Under the pieces are notes generated by a model, which made no database searches, was not told where the DNA came from, and saw only the letters and a list, made by a program, of their open reading frames with translations. Shown here piece by piece: positions 9,641 through 18,209 of a DNA stretch of 64,000 bases; position 1 is the first letter of the stretch; each line of letters starts with the position of its first letter. The position numbers and the translations under genes are program-made. Origin of the DNA: Sphingobacteriales bacterium (GTDB lineage Bacteria > Bacteroidota > Bacteroidia > Chitinophagales > CAIOSU01); contig JAIXOI010000028.1 of assembly GCA_027486795.1 (NCBI GenBank), forward strand, positions 62,001 to 126,000. Direction: 5' to 3'.

Positions 9641-10581
9641 GGCTGTATATAAAAGCTCCAATAGGTTTTGTAAGGCAATATCATGCTGGTTGTTGGCATT
9701 TCTACTATTGGGCCAGAGGCATTGTCCTGCGTATAGTAGCGCATATAAACGATGCTTCCAGCCGCGAAATTGGATGTATTGAGGGTTGCTATCCAAAATT
9801 GACCAGCGCCGCCAAGATTCACGAACGCAGCGTTTACCTCGCTATATCCTGCTGCAGCCGTGCTAAAGTCATTTTCGTTATAAGAGGTGCGAAGCTTGTT
9901 ATATAGCAACTGGTTTTGCGGCGTGTTGTCGTCAGATACAAACAGTACCAAATTGATGGTAGTGCCTGTGTTTACTATAAATGGGTTGTAGTTTATTGAA
10001 TCAATCCGGTTGTTTTTCTTTGATAATTCTACCGTGTAATCCGAATTTGCTGCTAGATAATAGTCAATTCTGGGTTTAAGGTTAGGTAGCTGTTGTGTTT
10101 GGCCCATCATATCGGGGGCGCCAGCCATTATCCAAGCGGCTATGGCATCCACATAGTTTTGCTCCAGCGGCACGCCAATGTTGTCTTGTGGCATGCGGTC
10201 GTTTACACCCACAAAGCAGCAATTGGTAATGCGCTCGTGTAGCACCGAGTTTGCGGTATCGCCGGGCACTACTCTATATTGGAAGCTAGAATCTTGGTTG
10301 TTTTTTACTATTGGGTGATACACCAAAGTAGCGTAAGAGCTTTCAATGGTTCGGAAATCGGGCTCGAAATTACCATCGTGGCAACCTGGTGCAGCACAAC
10401 GGGTCTCGAATATGTTCTTTTGCAGCCAGGCTAGGGTATTGGGTTGCAAGGTATCGACAGGAGCAGGCGGAGTGGTATACACCACATCGTCATAAGGGTT
10501 GTATGGTGCATCACCGGGCTTCTCGCAAGAAGCAAGCATTGCAACTGCAATTATTGCAAATATGTAGGGCAATTGTTTCAT
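9637..10581 (-). CDS. Lipoprotein with c-type-cytochrome-like CX4CH motif
   Basis: MKQLPYIFAIIAVAMLASC lipobox; FETRCAAPGCHDGNFEPDF (CX4CH) and a possible Met-ligand segment NDRMPQDN. Confidence 0.7.
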   Translation of the reverse strand: MKQLPYIFAIIAVAMLASCEKPGDAPYNPYDDVVYTTPPAPVDTLQPNTLAWLQKNIFETRCAAPGCHDGNFEPDFRTIESSYATLVYHPIVKNNQDSSFQYRVVPGDTANSVLHERITNCCFVGVNDRMPQDNIGVPLEQNYVDAIAAWIMAGAPDMMGQTQQLPNLKPRIDYYLAANSDYTVELSKKNNRIDSINYNPFIVNTGTTINLVLFVSDDNTPQNQLLYNKLRTSYNENDFSTAAAGYSEVNAAFVNLGGAGQFWIATLNTSNFAAGSIVYMRYYTQDNASGPIVEMPTTSMILPYKTYWSFYIQP

Positions 10582-10630
10582 CGCGTAATGTCTATTTGAA
10601 TTTTCAAATTGCTCATTTTACATTTCGTAT

Positions 10631-11917
10631 TTAGTAAAAAGCTTCGCCCAAATGCCTGCCCGTTAATCGGCCACTAGGTATTTCGTTATTAAACCCGAGT
10701 ATATTGGCTATAGTAGGTACAATATCGGTGCTTTCGCCAACTACCTGCGTTATCAATTGGTTTTGCTTTACCTTATCTGGAGGCCCAGCAATTAAGCAGA
10801 AAATCTCACGGCTGGTGTCGTCGCTGGTGTGGTCTAGCGCATAGCGGCCGTATCGATCAATAATGGTATTGGGTTGTAAGTTTCTGCCATGCTCTGGTGC
10901 TACTATCAGTATGGTGTCGTTGGCCATGCCGGGGGTACTTTGTATGGCCTCCCATAGCTTTGCTACTGCAAAATCAGCCTTGCGTATGTTGTTGGCATAC
11001 CCCGTAAAGTTTTGGTGGCAAGTATCTACATCTTGCATGTTTACTACCAACAACTCGGGCTGAAATTCTTTTATCACTTTTTCTGCAAACAAAACCGTTA
11101 CTTGGTCATTATTGATGCTATTTTGAGATAATCCCCAGAAGTTGTTATACTGACCAGAAACGGCATTGTCATATTCAAAGCGCAGGAACTCTTCAATGCG
11201 TTTGCGGTTGGCCAAAGTATTCGTTATTCCTGCATCTTGGGCTGTAACGTTTGTAGTAAAGCTATTGTCCATAAACTGGCGCATAGCCGCTACTTTTTCA
11301 AGCTTTACATCATCTAGCTGAATGGGGTTTTGGGGCATGCCTGTTATTATTGATGCAGGCTGGGCGTAGTTTGCACCGTACAATGCACCGTACTCTGGGT
11401 CGTCGCTAAAGTTAAGCGAAGGGTAGGGGCCAAGGCTATTGCTTATCCACCAACTGTTCAATGCAGCTTGTTCTGGGCTGCTGTGCTTGCGGTATAACTC
11501 AAATATGGTTGGATACTTAGGGCGTTGCGATAGCGAAACCGTCTCGTCATATCGGCCAGTAAGTACCGTATTATGGCCGCCGAAGTGGCCTGTTGGGCCT
11601 TGTTTGTATCTAAACTCTTTAAACAAAGTGCCCAACGTTTGAAGCCTTGCGCTGGTTGGCGCGGGTAAGCTCGTCATGCCTGGCGCAATGTCGCTACTAA
11701 TGCTTTCGTTACCTACAAGCATATTGGGCATTAAGTTGCCATCGGCTTTGTGCATGCTCTCCAAATTGCGAACACCGCCTGCAAACATACAAAATACCAC
11801 ATGGTTGGCTATGCGGCTACCGGTGGCGGCAAACAGCCTGCCCGTTGGCAAAATGTATGGCAGCGTAACAGCACCAGCTGCCATGGCACTTTTCAATATG
11901 AAATCTCTTCTTTTCAT
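10631..11917 (-). CDS. DUF1501 family exported protein
   Basis: Tat-like N-terminus MKRRDFILKSAMAAGAVTLPY; DUF1501 architecture (GPTGHFGGHNTVLTGRYDE..., PEHGRN, GRHLGEAFY). Confidence 0.8.
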   Translation of the reverse strand: MKRRDFILKSAMAAGAVTLPYILPTGRLFAATGSRIANHVVFCMFAGGVRNLESMHKADGNLMPNMLVGNESISSDIAPGMTSLPAPTSARLQTLGTLFKEFRYKQGPTGHFGGHNTVLTGRYDETVSLSQRPKYPTIFELYRKHSSPEQAALNSWWISNSLGPYPSLNFSDDPEYGALYGANYAQPASIITGMPQNPIQLDDVKLEKVAAMRQFMDNSFTTNVTAQDAGITNTLANRKRIEEFLRFEYDNAVSGQYNNFWGLSQNSINNDQVTVLFAEKVIKEFQPELLVVNMQDVDTCHQNFTGYANNIRKADFAVAKLWEAIQSTPGMANDTILIVAPEHGRNLQPNTIIDRYGRYALDHTSDDTSREIFCLIAGPPDKVKQNQLITQVVGESTDIVPTIANILGFNNEIPSGRLTGRHLGEAFY

Positions 11918-11927
11918 GTGGGCAGAT

Positions 11928-12446
11928 TTAATAGTACCGGTATTCGTCGCTGGTGAGCATGGCAAAATAAAACATATCGGGTGTTATGGTAGGGTCGTCG
12001 TTTAGCACTTTCTGAAAATGCCAAAGCTCAAACTCATCGGGCTTGCGGGCTAAAAACTTAATGTAGGCATCGGTTATAAACTTAGTAACGTCTGCATCCA
12101 TTACGGTTTTTGTTGGTACATCGGCACCGGGTACGTTCAAAAAGCTTTTAATGATCATTTGCTCAATGAGTTTCTGGTCGCCAAAGGCTAAATAAGGCGC
12201 CAGTAATAGGTCTAAGCTATTGCGGTCAATGCCAGTGCCAAAAATATCGGAATAGGCAATGGCTATAAATTCTGTTTGCGATTTTACGTTTACTTTGTCG
12301 CCTTTCTCTTGGTTTACTTTTACATCATTTACCTCATAAACGTATAGCTCTTCCTTTTTGCACGAAGTAAAAGCTAACGCAAACAATAGCGTAGTAAGTA
12401 ACCCAAATGACCCAATGCTGTTTTGTTTAAAAGCCTGCATATTCAT
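11928..12446 (-). CDS. Hypothetical lipoprotein with R-x-P-x3-EL motif
   Basis: MNMQAFKQNSIGSFGLLTTLLFALAFTSC lipobox; FLARKPDEFELWHFQKVL; overlaps the end of the upstream gene. Confidence 0.6.
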   Translation of the reverse strand: MNMQAFKQNSIGSFGLLTTLLFALAFTSCKKEELYVYEVNDVKVNQEKGDKVNVKSQTEFIAIAYSDIFGTGIDRNSLDLLLAPYLAFGDQKLIEQMIIKSFLNVPGADVPTKTVMDADVTKFITDAYIKFLARKPDEFELWHFQKVLNDDPTITPDMFYFAMLTSDEYRYY

Positions 12447-13305
12447 TGGTTGAAAGGAGTTCGCGGAAGAATATTTTTTGGTTGCCAGTTTGGCGATATA
12501 AGTTGGTGTAGTATGCCAGTTCTTGAGTTGATGCTTCTCGATAAAGGAACCTATTAAAAGCCCACCGCACTTGCCCTTCGTAATAAGCATCAGTATTGAA
12601 GAAAATATTGTTGAAATCAAACTTGCTTTCGCCGCTGTTTAAAAAGATAACAGACTCAAACCCATCTACCATTTTTATTCCCTCTGTAAGTTCCGAGGTG
12701 GTTGGGTAGCGCAACAAGAAATGGTCAAACACAGAGCGCACGTAATTTTCTGAACCCATGTTTATCTCATCATAAACAAAATTGTTTACCATGCGGTTGT
12801 GCATGGTGCTGATGTCAATAGTGCCATTAAGTAAATCAACAGGTATGGCCAAAAGCTTTTCTAATCCACTAATTACGGTATCATAAATTGCATAATTGGC
12901 TACATTGTTTGGGTCCTGGCGGAGCGATTGCACTTGACCTAGATAAAAACTGTACAAAGCCGTATCCCAGGTGTTGAGTAAAAGCGCACCGTCGTTTAAG
13001 TATGTTTTTATCAAAAACTCGTCTTGGTTCAATATATCATCTAGTATCAGTTTTCTGCTGCCTGAATTTAAGCTACTATCCCTCAGGGTTTGAACTGCTG
13101 TTGAAAGTTCGGTGCCATTCGGTTCGCGCCCAAGAAGGCTGATGTAGCACTTGTTTATGTAGGCTTCGAGCTTTAGTGTTGAAACAGACGTATCGGGTGG
13201 TGCCTCGTTGTCGGGCACGTACACGTTCTCTTTTTTGGTACAGCCCATTACAAAAAGACTTACGAATAGCGCAAGGATAAAGGCACGTGGTGCAGTAGCT
13301 GGCAT
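12427..13305 (-). CDS. Hypothetical lipoprotein with repeated R-x-P/A-x3-EL motifs
   Basis: Lipobox (LFVMGC); LLGREPNGTEL, FLLRYPTTSEL and FLYREASTQEL units. Confidence 0.65.
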   Translation of the reverse strand: MPATAPRAFILALFVSLFVMGCTKKENVYVPDNEAPPDTSVSTLKLEAYINKCYISLLGREPNGTELSTAVQTLRDSSLNSGSRKLILDDILNQDEFLIKTYLNDGALLLNTWDTALYSFYLGQVQSLRQDPNNVANYAIYDTVISGLEKLLAIPVDLLNGTIDISTMHNRMVNNFVYDEINMGSENYVRSVFDHFLLRYPTTSELTEGIKMVDGFESVIFLNSGESKFDFNNIFFNTDAYYEGQVRWAFNRFLYREASTQELAYYTNLYRQTGNQKIFFRELLSTNEYAGF

Positions 13306-13480
13306 ACTATGGTTGGATTAGCTGGTACTAAAGATAACTAAATTAACAAAATAGAAAAGCTATCTTTTGAATAGACTTTCAATTGATTGCCAAGGTTTAA
13401 CGGACAGCTAATAAAAAAATGAAAGCGCAACTAGTTTATGCTGCGATAATGCTATAAAAGCAATAGGAGGGAAACAAAGC

Positions 13481-13828
13481 TTAAATGTGCAACTTCTCTT
13501 TTTTGGCCAAAAGCTCAGCTTCAGTTTCGCGAACATCTGGGTCGGGTACGCAGCAATCAACTGGGCAAACGGCAGCACATTGTGGCTCTTCGTGAAAACC
13601 TACGCACTCGGTGCACTTATCCGGAACGATATAATAGTAGTCTTCTGATACGGGGGCAAATTTTTGATCGGGCTGGGCAACGGTACCATCCATAAGCGTA
13701 ACTGGGCCGCCAAGTTCAGTACCATCTGATAATTTCCACTCTACACCGCCTTCGTATATTGCATTATTGGGGCACTCTGGTTCGCAAGCACCGCAGTTTA
13801 TACATTCGTCAGTTATAATAATAGCCAT
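13481..13828 (-). CDS. 4Fe-4S dicluster ferredoxin-like protein
   Basis: [12 protein letters not shown] and [22 protein letters not shown] cluster-binding motifs. Confidence 0.93.
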   Translation of the reverse strand: MAIIITDECINCGACEPECPNNAIYEGGVEWKLSDGTELGGPVTLMDGTVAQPDQKFAPVSEDYYYIVPDKCTECVGFHEEPQCAAVCPVDCCVPDPDVRETEAELLAKKEKLHI

Positions 13829-13934
13829 GTGGCAAAGTTAGGTATTAGTTAATTGGTTGAGTAGTTAATCATTAAAATTATGTCACTTAAACGGATGAAG
13901 GCTGCTAATGGTTGCAACGTTGGTCAATTTATTG

Positions 13935-14951
13935 CTACAACTTAATAAGCCATTCAATAGTGTTTACATCATCGGCATAATCCCAAAGCTCGGGTTGTTG
14001 GGCTTGCCCAAAAGGTATCATTTTGGCACCCACCTCGGCGCGGCCTACCACACATTGTATTTGGGCACGTTTTAGTCTTATATCCAATGCTACTTCTTCG
14101 AGGTTTTTGTAGTACTGGTAGTGCAAGGTGCTTACTGGTGAGGCAATATCCTCATGTTCGCGCAGCATAATAAAATCGTTGCTCAAATGCTGGGTGTTGT
14201 TCATTAGCAGCAACGTTCGGTTGTAATCATAGTTGTTTTTGTACTTGTCTTGGTCCATGGTTTTAGCGAAAGGCTCTAAAGCCTCAAACAATGGCCTAAA
14301 CTCATAATCCATCGGCACGTATATTTTCGATACATTGCGACAACCTAGCCCATAGTATTGAAAAACATCATTGCCCAGCAATGCCATTTCGGCATTAGTT
14401 TCTTTACCTGTAAGCACCGCTACCGAGCTACGGTTTTTGCGGATGATGTTGGAGTATTTGCCAAAGTAATACTCAAAGTAGCGCGAGGTATTATTGCCTC
14501 CAGTGGCTATTACGCCATCAAAACCTTTCAGCATTTCTACAACTTCAACTTGTTCTTTAAATCGTGGTTCGATGGCAAATAAGTTGTTGATTAAGAACAT
14601 GGTTAAGGCCGTATCCTTACTGCTCAACTTTACCTGAGCTTTGTTGCCAGTAATCAAAACACTCAACACATCATGAAAGCCCACCAGCGGTACATTGCCT
14701 GCCAAAGTAAGGCCGACAGTTTTGGGTTGGTGCTTTTCAATTTTTACTTGATAAGGTGCCAACCACTGCATTAGTTTTTCCTTGTTCAAATAGTTTAACC
14801 CAACAGCTTTTACCATGTGGTAGCTGTTGTCGGTAGTAAACCAGCGGTTTTGGTAGTAGGCTAGTAAAATGGCCTCGTCTAGTGCTTCACCACCTTGGTT
14901 TACCGTATCGCCAAGCTTGGCAAAGGCTTCTATTCTTTCTGTTAAGGTCAT
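13935..14951 (-). CDS. Acyl-CoA reductase (LuxC-like)
   Basis: LTLAGNVPLVGFHDVLSVLITGNKAQVKLSSKD and GLGCRNVSKIYVP motifs of Bacteroidota acyl-CoA reductases; start moved to MTLTERIEAF to avoid overlap with mltG. Confidence 0.82.
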   Translation of the reverse strand: MTLTERIEAFAKLGDTVNQGGEALDEAILLAYYQNRWFTTDNSYHMVKAVGLNYLNKEKLMQWLAPYQVKIEKHQPKTVGLTLAGNVPLVGFHDVLSVLITGNKAQVKLSSKDTALTMFLINNLFAIEPRFKEQVEVVEMLKGFDGVIATGGNNTSRYFEYYFGKYSNIIRKNRSSVAVLTGKETNAEMALLGNDVFQYYGLGCRNVSKIYVPMDYEFRPLFEALEPFAKTMDQDKYKNNYDYNRTLLLMNNTQHLSNDFIMLREHEDIASPVSTLHYQYYKNLEEVALDIRLKRAQIQCVVGRAEVGAKMIPFGQAQQPELWDYADDVNTIEWLIKL

Positions 14952-14965
14952 TGGTGGTTTTTCAT

Positions 14966-15991
14966 TTATCGGTAAATACCCCTTTGGTTTAGCCATTTGC
15001 GGTATTTGCGGGCATTTTCAATGTGCTGGGCATTGGTTTTGGCAAATACGTGGCCAATCTCGTTGTTGGGCTTGGCGCACATATATAGGTAGTCGTGGCT
15101 TTCGGCATTCAACACGGCATCAATGGCATTGATGGATGGTGTGCAAATGGGTCCGGGTGGCAAGCCTGCATACACATAGGTATTGTACGGCGAATTGTAT
15201 TCCAAATCGGTATATAGCACGCGCCTTGCTCCAAAGTTTTGGGTGGCAAACTTTACGGTCGGGTCGGCTTGCAGCTTCATGTTGGTATTGAGCCTATTGA
15301 TGTACAAGCCTGCAATAACGGGTCTTTCGGCCTTTATCTCTGATTCTTCTTCAACTATAGAGGCCAGCACAATTACTTGCAGAGGCGTTAGCCCTTTTGC
15401 TTTTGCTTGATTTAGCCGTATTTCGGTCCAAAAGGCATCATATTCCTTCTTCATGCGCTCTAAAAACTTATCGGCGCTGGTGTTCCAATAAAACTCAAAG
15501 GTATTGGGTATAAAAATGGATAACACATTGGTGCTGCTTAGCCCCAATGCGCCTAGCTTTTGTTCGTCGTTCAACAACTGTAGTATCGATAGCGAATCAG
15601 CTTCTAGCTTTTGTGAAATCCAACCAGCAACTTCTTCTTTGCTGCGGGCTTTGCGGGTGGTTAATTTTACAGGCGTTTGCCTACCCGAGCGAAGCGCCCA
15701 TACTAGCTCGTAATTGCTAGCAGGGTTGGTAAAAACATACCTGCCAGGGTTTATGTGCTCATCAAGGCTCATTACCGCGGCTAGGCTGCTAAACGACTCG
15801 CTATTTATTAGGTGTCCATCCGCCAACTTATCCAGCAATTGGTTATAGTCTGATCCGGTAGGCACCGTAATTACATGTGTCTCGCCCGGCTGGCCTTGAA
15901 GGTTGTTTATGTATACCAATCGGTAGTATTGCCAACCTATAAGTGCAACTGCTACTAAAGCCAATAAAACACCAATCAACCACTTTTTCAT
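14966..15991 (-). CDS. mltG: Endolytic transglycosylase MltG
   Basis: IVLASIVEEESEIKAERPVIAGLYINRLNTNMKLQADPTVKFA catalytic region; N-terminal TM; ATGA overlap with the upstream gene. Confidence 0.93.
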   Translation of the reverse strand: MKKWLIGVLLALVAVALIGWQYYRLVYINNLQGQPGETHVITVPTGSDYNQLLDKLADGHLINSESFSSLAAVMSLDEHINPGRYVFTNPASNYELVWALRSGRQTPVKLTTRKARSKEEVAGWISQKLEADSLSILQLLNDEQKLGALGLSSTNVLSIFIPNTFEFYWNTSADKFLERMKKEYDAFWTEIRLNQAKAKGLTPLQVIVLASIVEEESEIKAERPVIAGLYINRLNTNMKLQADPTVKFATQNFGARRVLYTDLEYNSPYNTYVYAGLPPGPICTPSINAIDAVLNAESHDYLYMCAKPNNEIGHVFAKTNAQHIENARKYRKWLNQRGIYR

Positions 15992-17940
15992 ATACTGCGT
16001 ATCATTTGCAATAATTGCCTGCCTTTCTCGCTGGCAGGGTTTACGTTCATCAATCGGTTGGCCCAATCGCGGGCCTTATCTTTTTCCTTCAACTCAATAT
16101 AGAGTATAGTGCGGTTTACCAATGCTTGCTCATAATCAGGGTCGAGGGCCAATGCGTTGCCCAATAAGGCATCCGCTTGGTTCCAGTTAAACTCCAGCAT
16201 ATACAAGTAGGCAAGGTTGGTATATGCTTCTTTAGCATTGGGATACAGTGCCAGCAGCTGCTCATACACTAGTTTTGCCTCGGCATTTTTGCCAGTTAGC
16301 ACCAAAGTTGAGGCTTTTTTGTTTAACAATTCTAGGTTAAAGGGCTCCAATTGCACGGCTCTATTAAAATAGCTTTGGGCTACCGAAAGGTTCCTTTGTT
16401 GAAAATGGGCCTCGCCGATTCGGTACACGGTCCATTTATCTTTTATACTCTCGGGTTTCAATTGCCCTGATACCTTTATTACCTCGGCAAAATTACCTTT
16501 CAAGTAGTGATAATGCACCGCAAGTTTTAGGTAATCTTTATCGGTCGTTTTCAGCTGCTGCAGTAGCTTATATGCCGAGTCGAGCACATAGCCTTTGGAA
16601 CTGTATTTCTCATAAAAATCGAGATAGGCCGCCATTTTGTTTGGCAGGGCAGGGGTGGGGTCGGTTAAGCATTCTAAGCCAATAAACTGGCGCACATTGG
16701 CTACCTCATCAACGCTCAAGGTGCTGGCAGGCTTATACTCCTTACGTATGTTGTGGTCGGTAATGGTTACATGCGGTATATCAATACTTCCTGAGCGCGG
16801 CATATGGCAACCTACACAATTATTGTTGGCGGCAGTCAATTCGGCTTCGGGGGCGCTGCAAAGTTTCTGCGATTGGGCATTGGCATTGCTTTGGTGGCAA
16901 TTGGTGCACTTTACGTTAAAATCTTCCTTTTTGCCTGCACGCACACTTACGTGGGGGTTGTGGCAGGTTATGCAGGTCATTTCGGTTTGCAGGTAACACT
17001 GGCTCATGCGCAACCTATCTGCTTGCGATGCCATAATAAAATCGTTTTCGCCGCCTTGGTACCTGGGCAAGTACACGTTCATTACCTCTTTTAGGTGCAT
17101 GGCAGGTTTAAAATCGTCCCAGTTTTTATCATCTTGCAGCACTGCCACGCCCTGCAAGTGGCAGCGTTGGCAAAGGCTCATTTGTAGGTCTTTGTTTAGG
17201 CGGCGTGGGTTTACAATGGTGTAGTCGGCCTCTTTGGTCGTATCCACGATAATGCCAGCCAGTTTTTCTTTTACGTGCAGTTCGCCCGGGCCGTGGCAGC
17301 GCTCGCAATCAATTCCCACGGGTACTTGCTTGTACTGGTTTACCGAGCCTTCTACAAACTCGGGCAAGCCGTTGTGGCAGGTCATGCACTCATGCCCTAT
17401 AACCCTGCTAAAGCGCGAGTTGAAACCACCCTCAAAACCGGGTGCCATATCCCAATACTTTTCTTGGGTGTAAAAAGTAATGGGTGCTTGAAACACAAAG
17501 CCATTTACGTTGTACAAATGGGAGTTGGTGTGATGCCCTGAGCCTATCACATAGCTTACGTGCTGTATGCGGCTGTGTACGGTATCGCCATCAACTACGC
17601 GGTACTCGCGCACAAACATGCTATCGTTTTGCCAATAGGGATGATAATATAGGTTATTGGCAGTATCGTACACGGCGGTGTGGGGCTCAAAGGTAGCGGC
17701 GCTTTTTTCTCGGGTAGCCAGGCCAAACGATTGGCCCATGCCCGTTTGCATGTAGCTGTTGTAAATATCGGTATGGCAGCTTTTGCATTGGTCCATGCCC
17801 ACATATTTTACCGAATCCTGTAGATTAAGGAACGGCGATGTTTCGCTGGTTTGGGTAGTGGTGTTGGTATCGCAATAACTTACGGATACCACTAGAGCGC
17901 CCAAGAGCAAAAACAATAACCAGCGATATGTGCGGTGCAT
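15988..17940 (-). CDS. Multiheme c-type cytochrome with C-terminal TPR domain
   Basis: Seven CXXCH motifs (CKSCH, CMTCH, CERCH, CQRCH, CITCH, CTNCH, CVGCH) followed by TPR-like helices. Confidence 0.88.
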   Translation of the reverse strand: MHRTYRWLLFLLLGALVVSVSYCDTNTTTQTSETSPFLNLQDSVKYVGMDQCKSCHTDIYNSYMQTGMGQSFGLATREKSAATFEPHTAVYDTANNLYYHPYWQNDSMFVREYRVVDGDTVHSRIQHVSYVIGSGHHTNSHLYNVNGFVFQAPITFYTQEKYWDMAPGFEGGFNSRFSRVIGHECMTCHNGLPEFVEGSVNQYKQVPVGIDCERCHGPGELHVKEKLAGIIVDTTKEADYTIVNPRRLNKDLQMSLCQRCHLQGVAVLQDDKNWDDFKPAMHLKEVMNVYLPRYQGGENDFIMASQADRLRMSQCYLQTEMTCITCHNPHVSVRAGKKEDFNVKCTNCHQSNANAQSQKLCSAPEAELTAANNNCVGCHMPRSGSIDIPHVTITDHNIRKEYKPASTLSVDEVANVRQFIGLECLTDPTPALPNKMAAYLDFYEKYSSKGYVLDSAYKLLQQLKTTDKDYLKLAVHYHYLKGNFAEVIKVSGQLKPESIKDKWTVYRIGEAHFQQRNLSVAQSYFNRAVQLEPFNLELLNKKASTLVLTGKNAEAKLVYEQLLALYPNAKEAYTNLAYLYMLEFNWNQADALLGNALALDPDYEQALVNRTILYIELKEKDKARDWANRLMNVNPASEKGRQLLQMIRSI

Positions 17941-18209
17941 GTTGTAAAGATAAGGCAAAAGCCAATATCGGACGGAGGTTTACAGTAAAACTCTTAACAG
18001 CTTTTAGCGGGTAGAGTAAATGTGGTACTGCACTGAATAAACAATTGAATACGAACTATAATTTTATGTATTGCATATAGAGTATAACTGTATCTGAGTA
18101 TCATCATGATATTTGTATTGACGGAAGCTTTGTTTACTGAAAAAAATGCTACATTTAAGACAGCCCGTGTTAACCTGATATTAAGCTTATTGTAATTTAA
18201 ATGTAAAGA

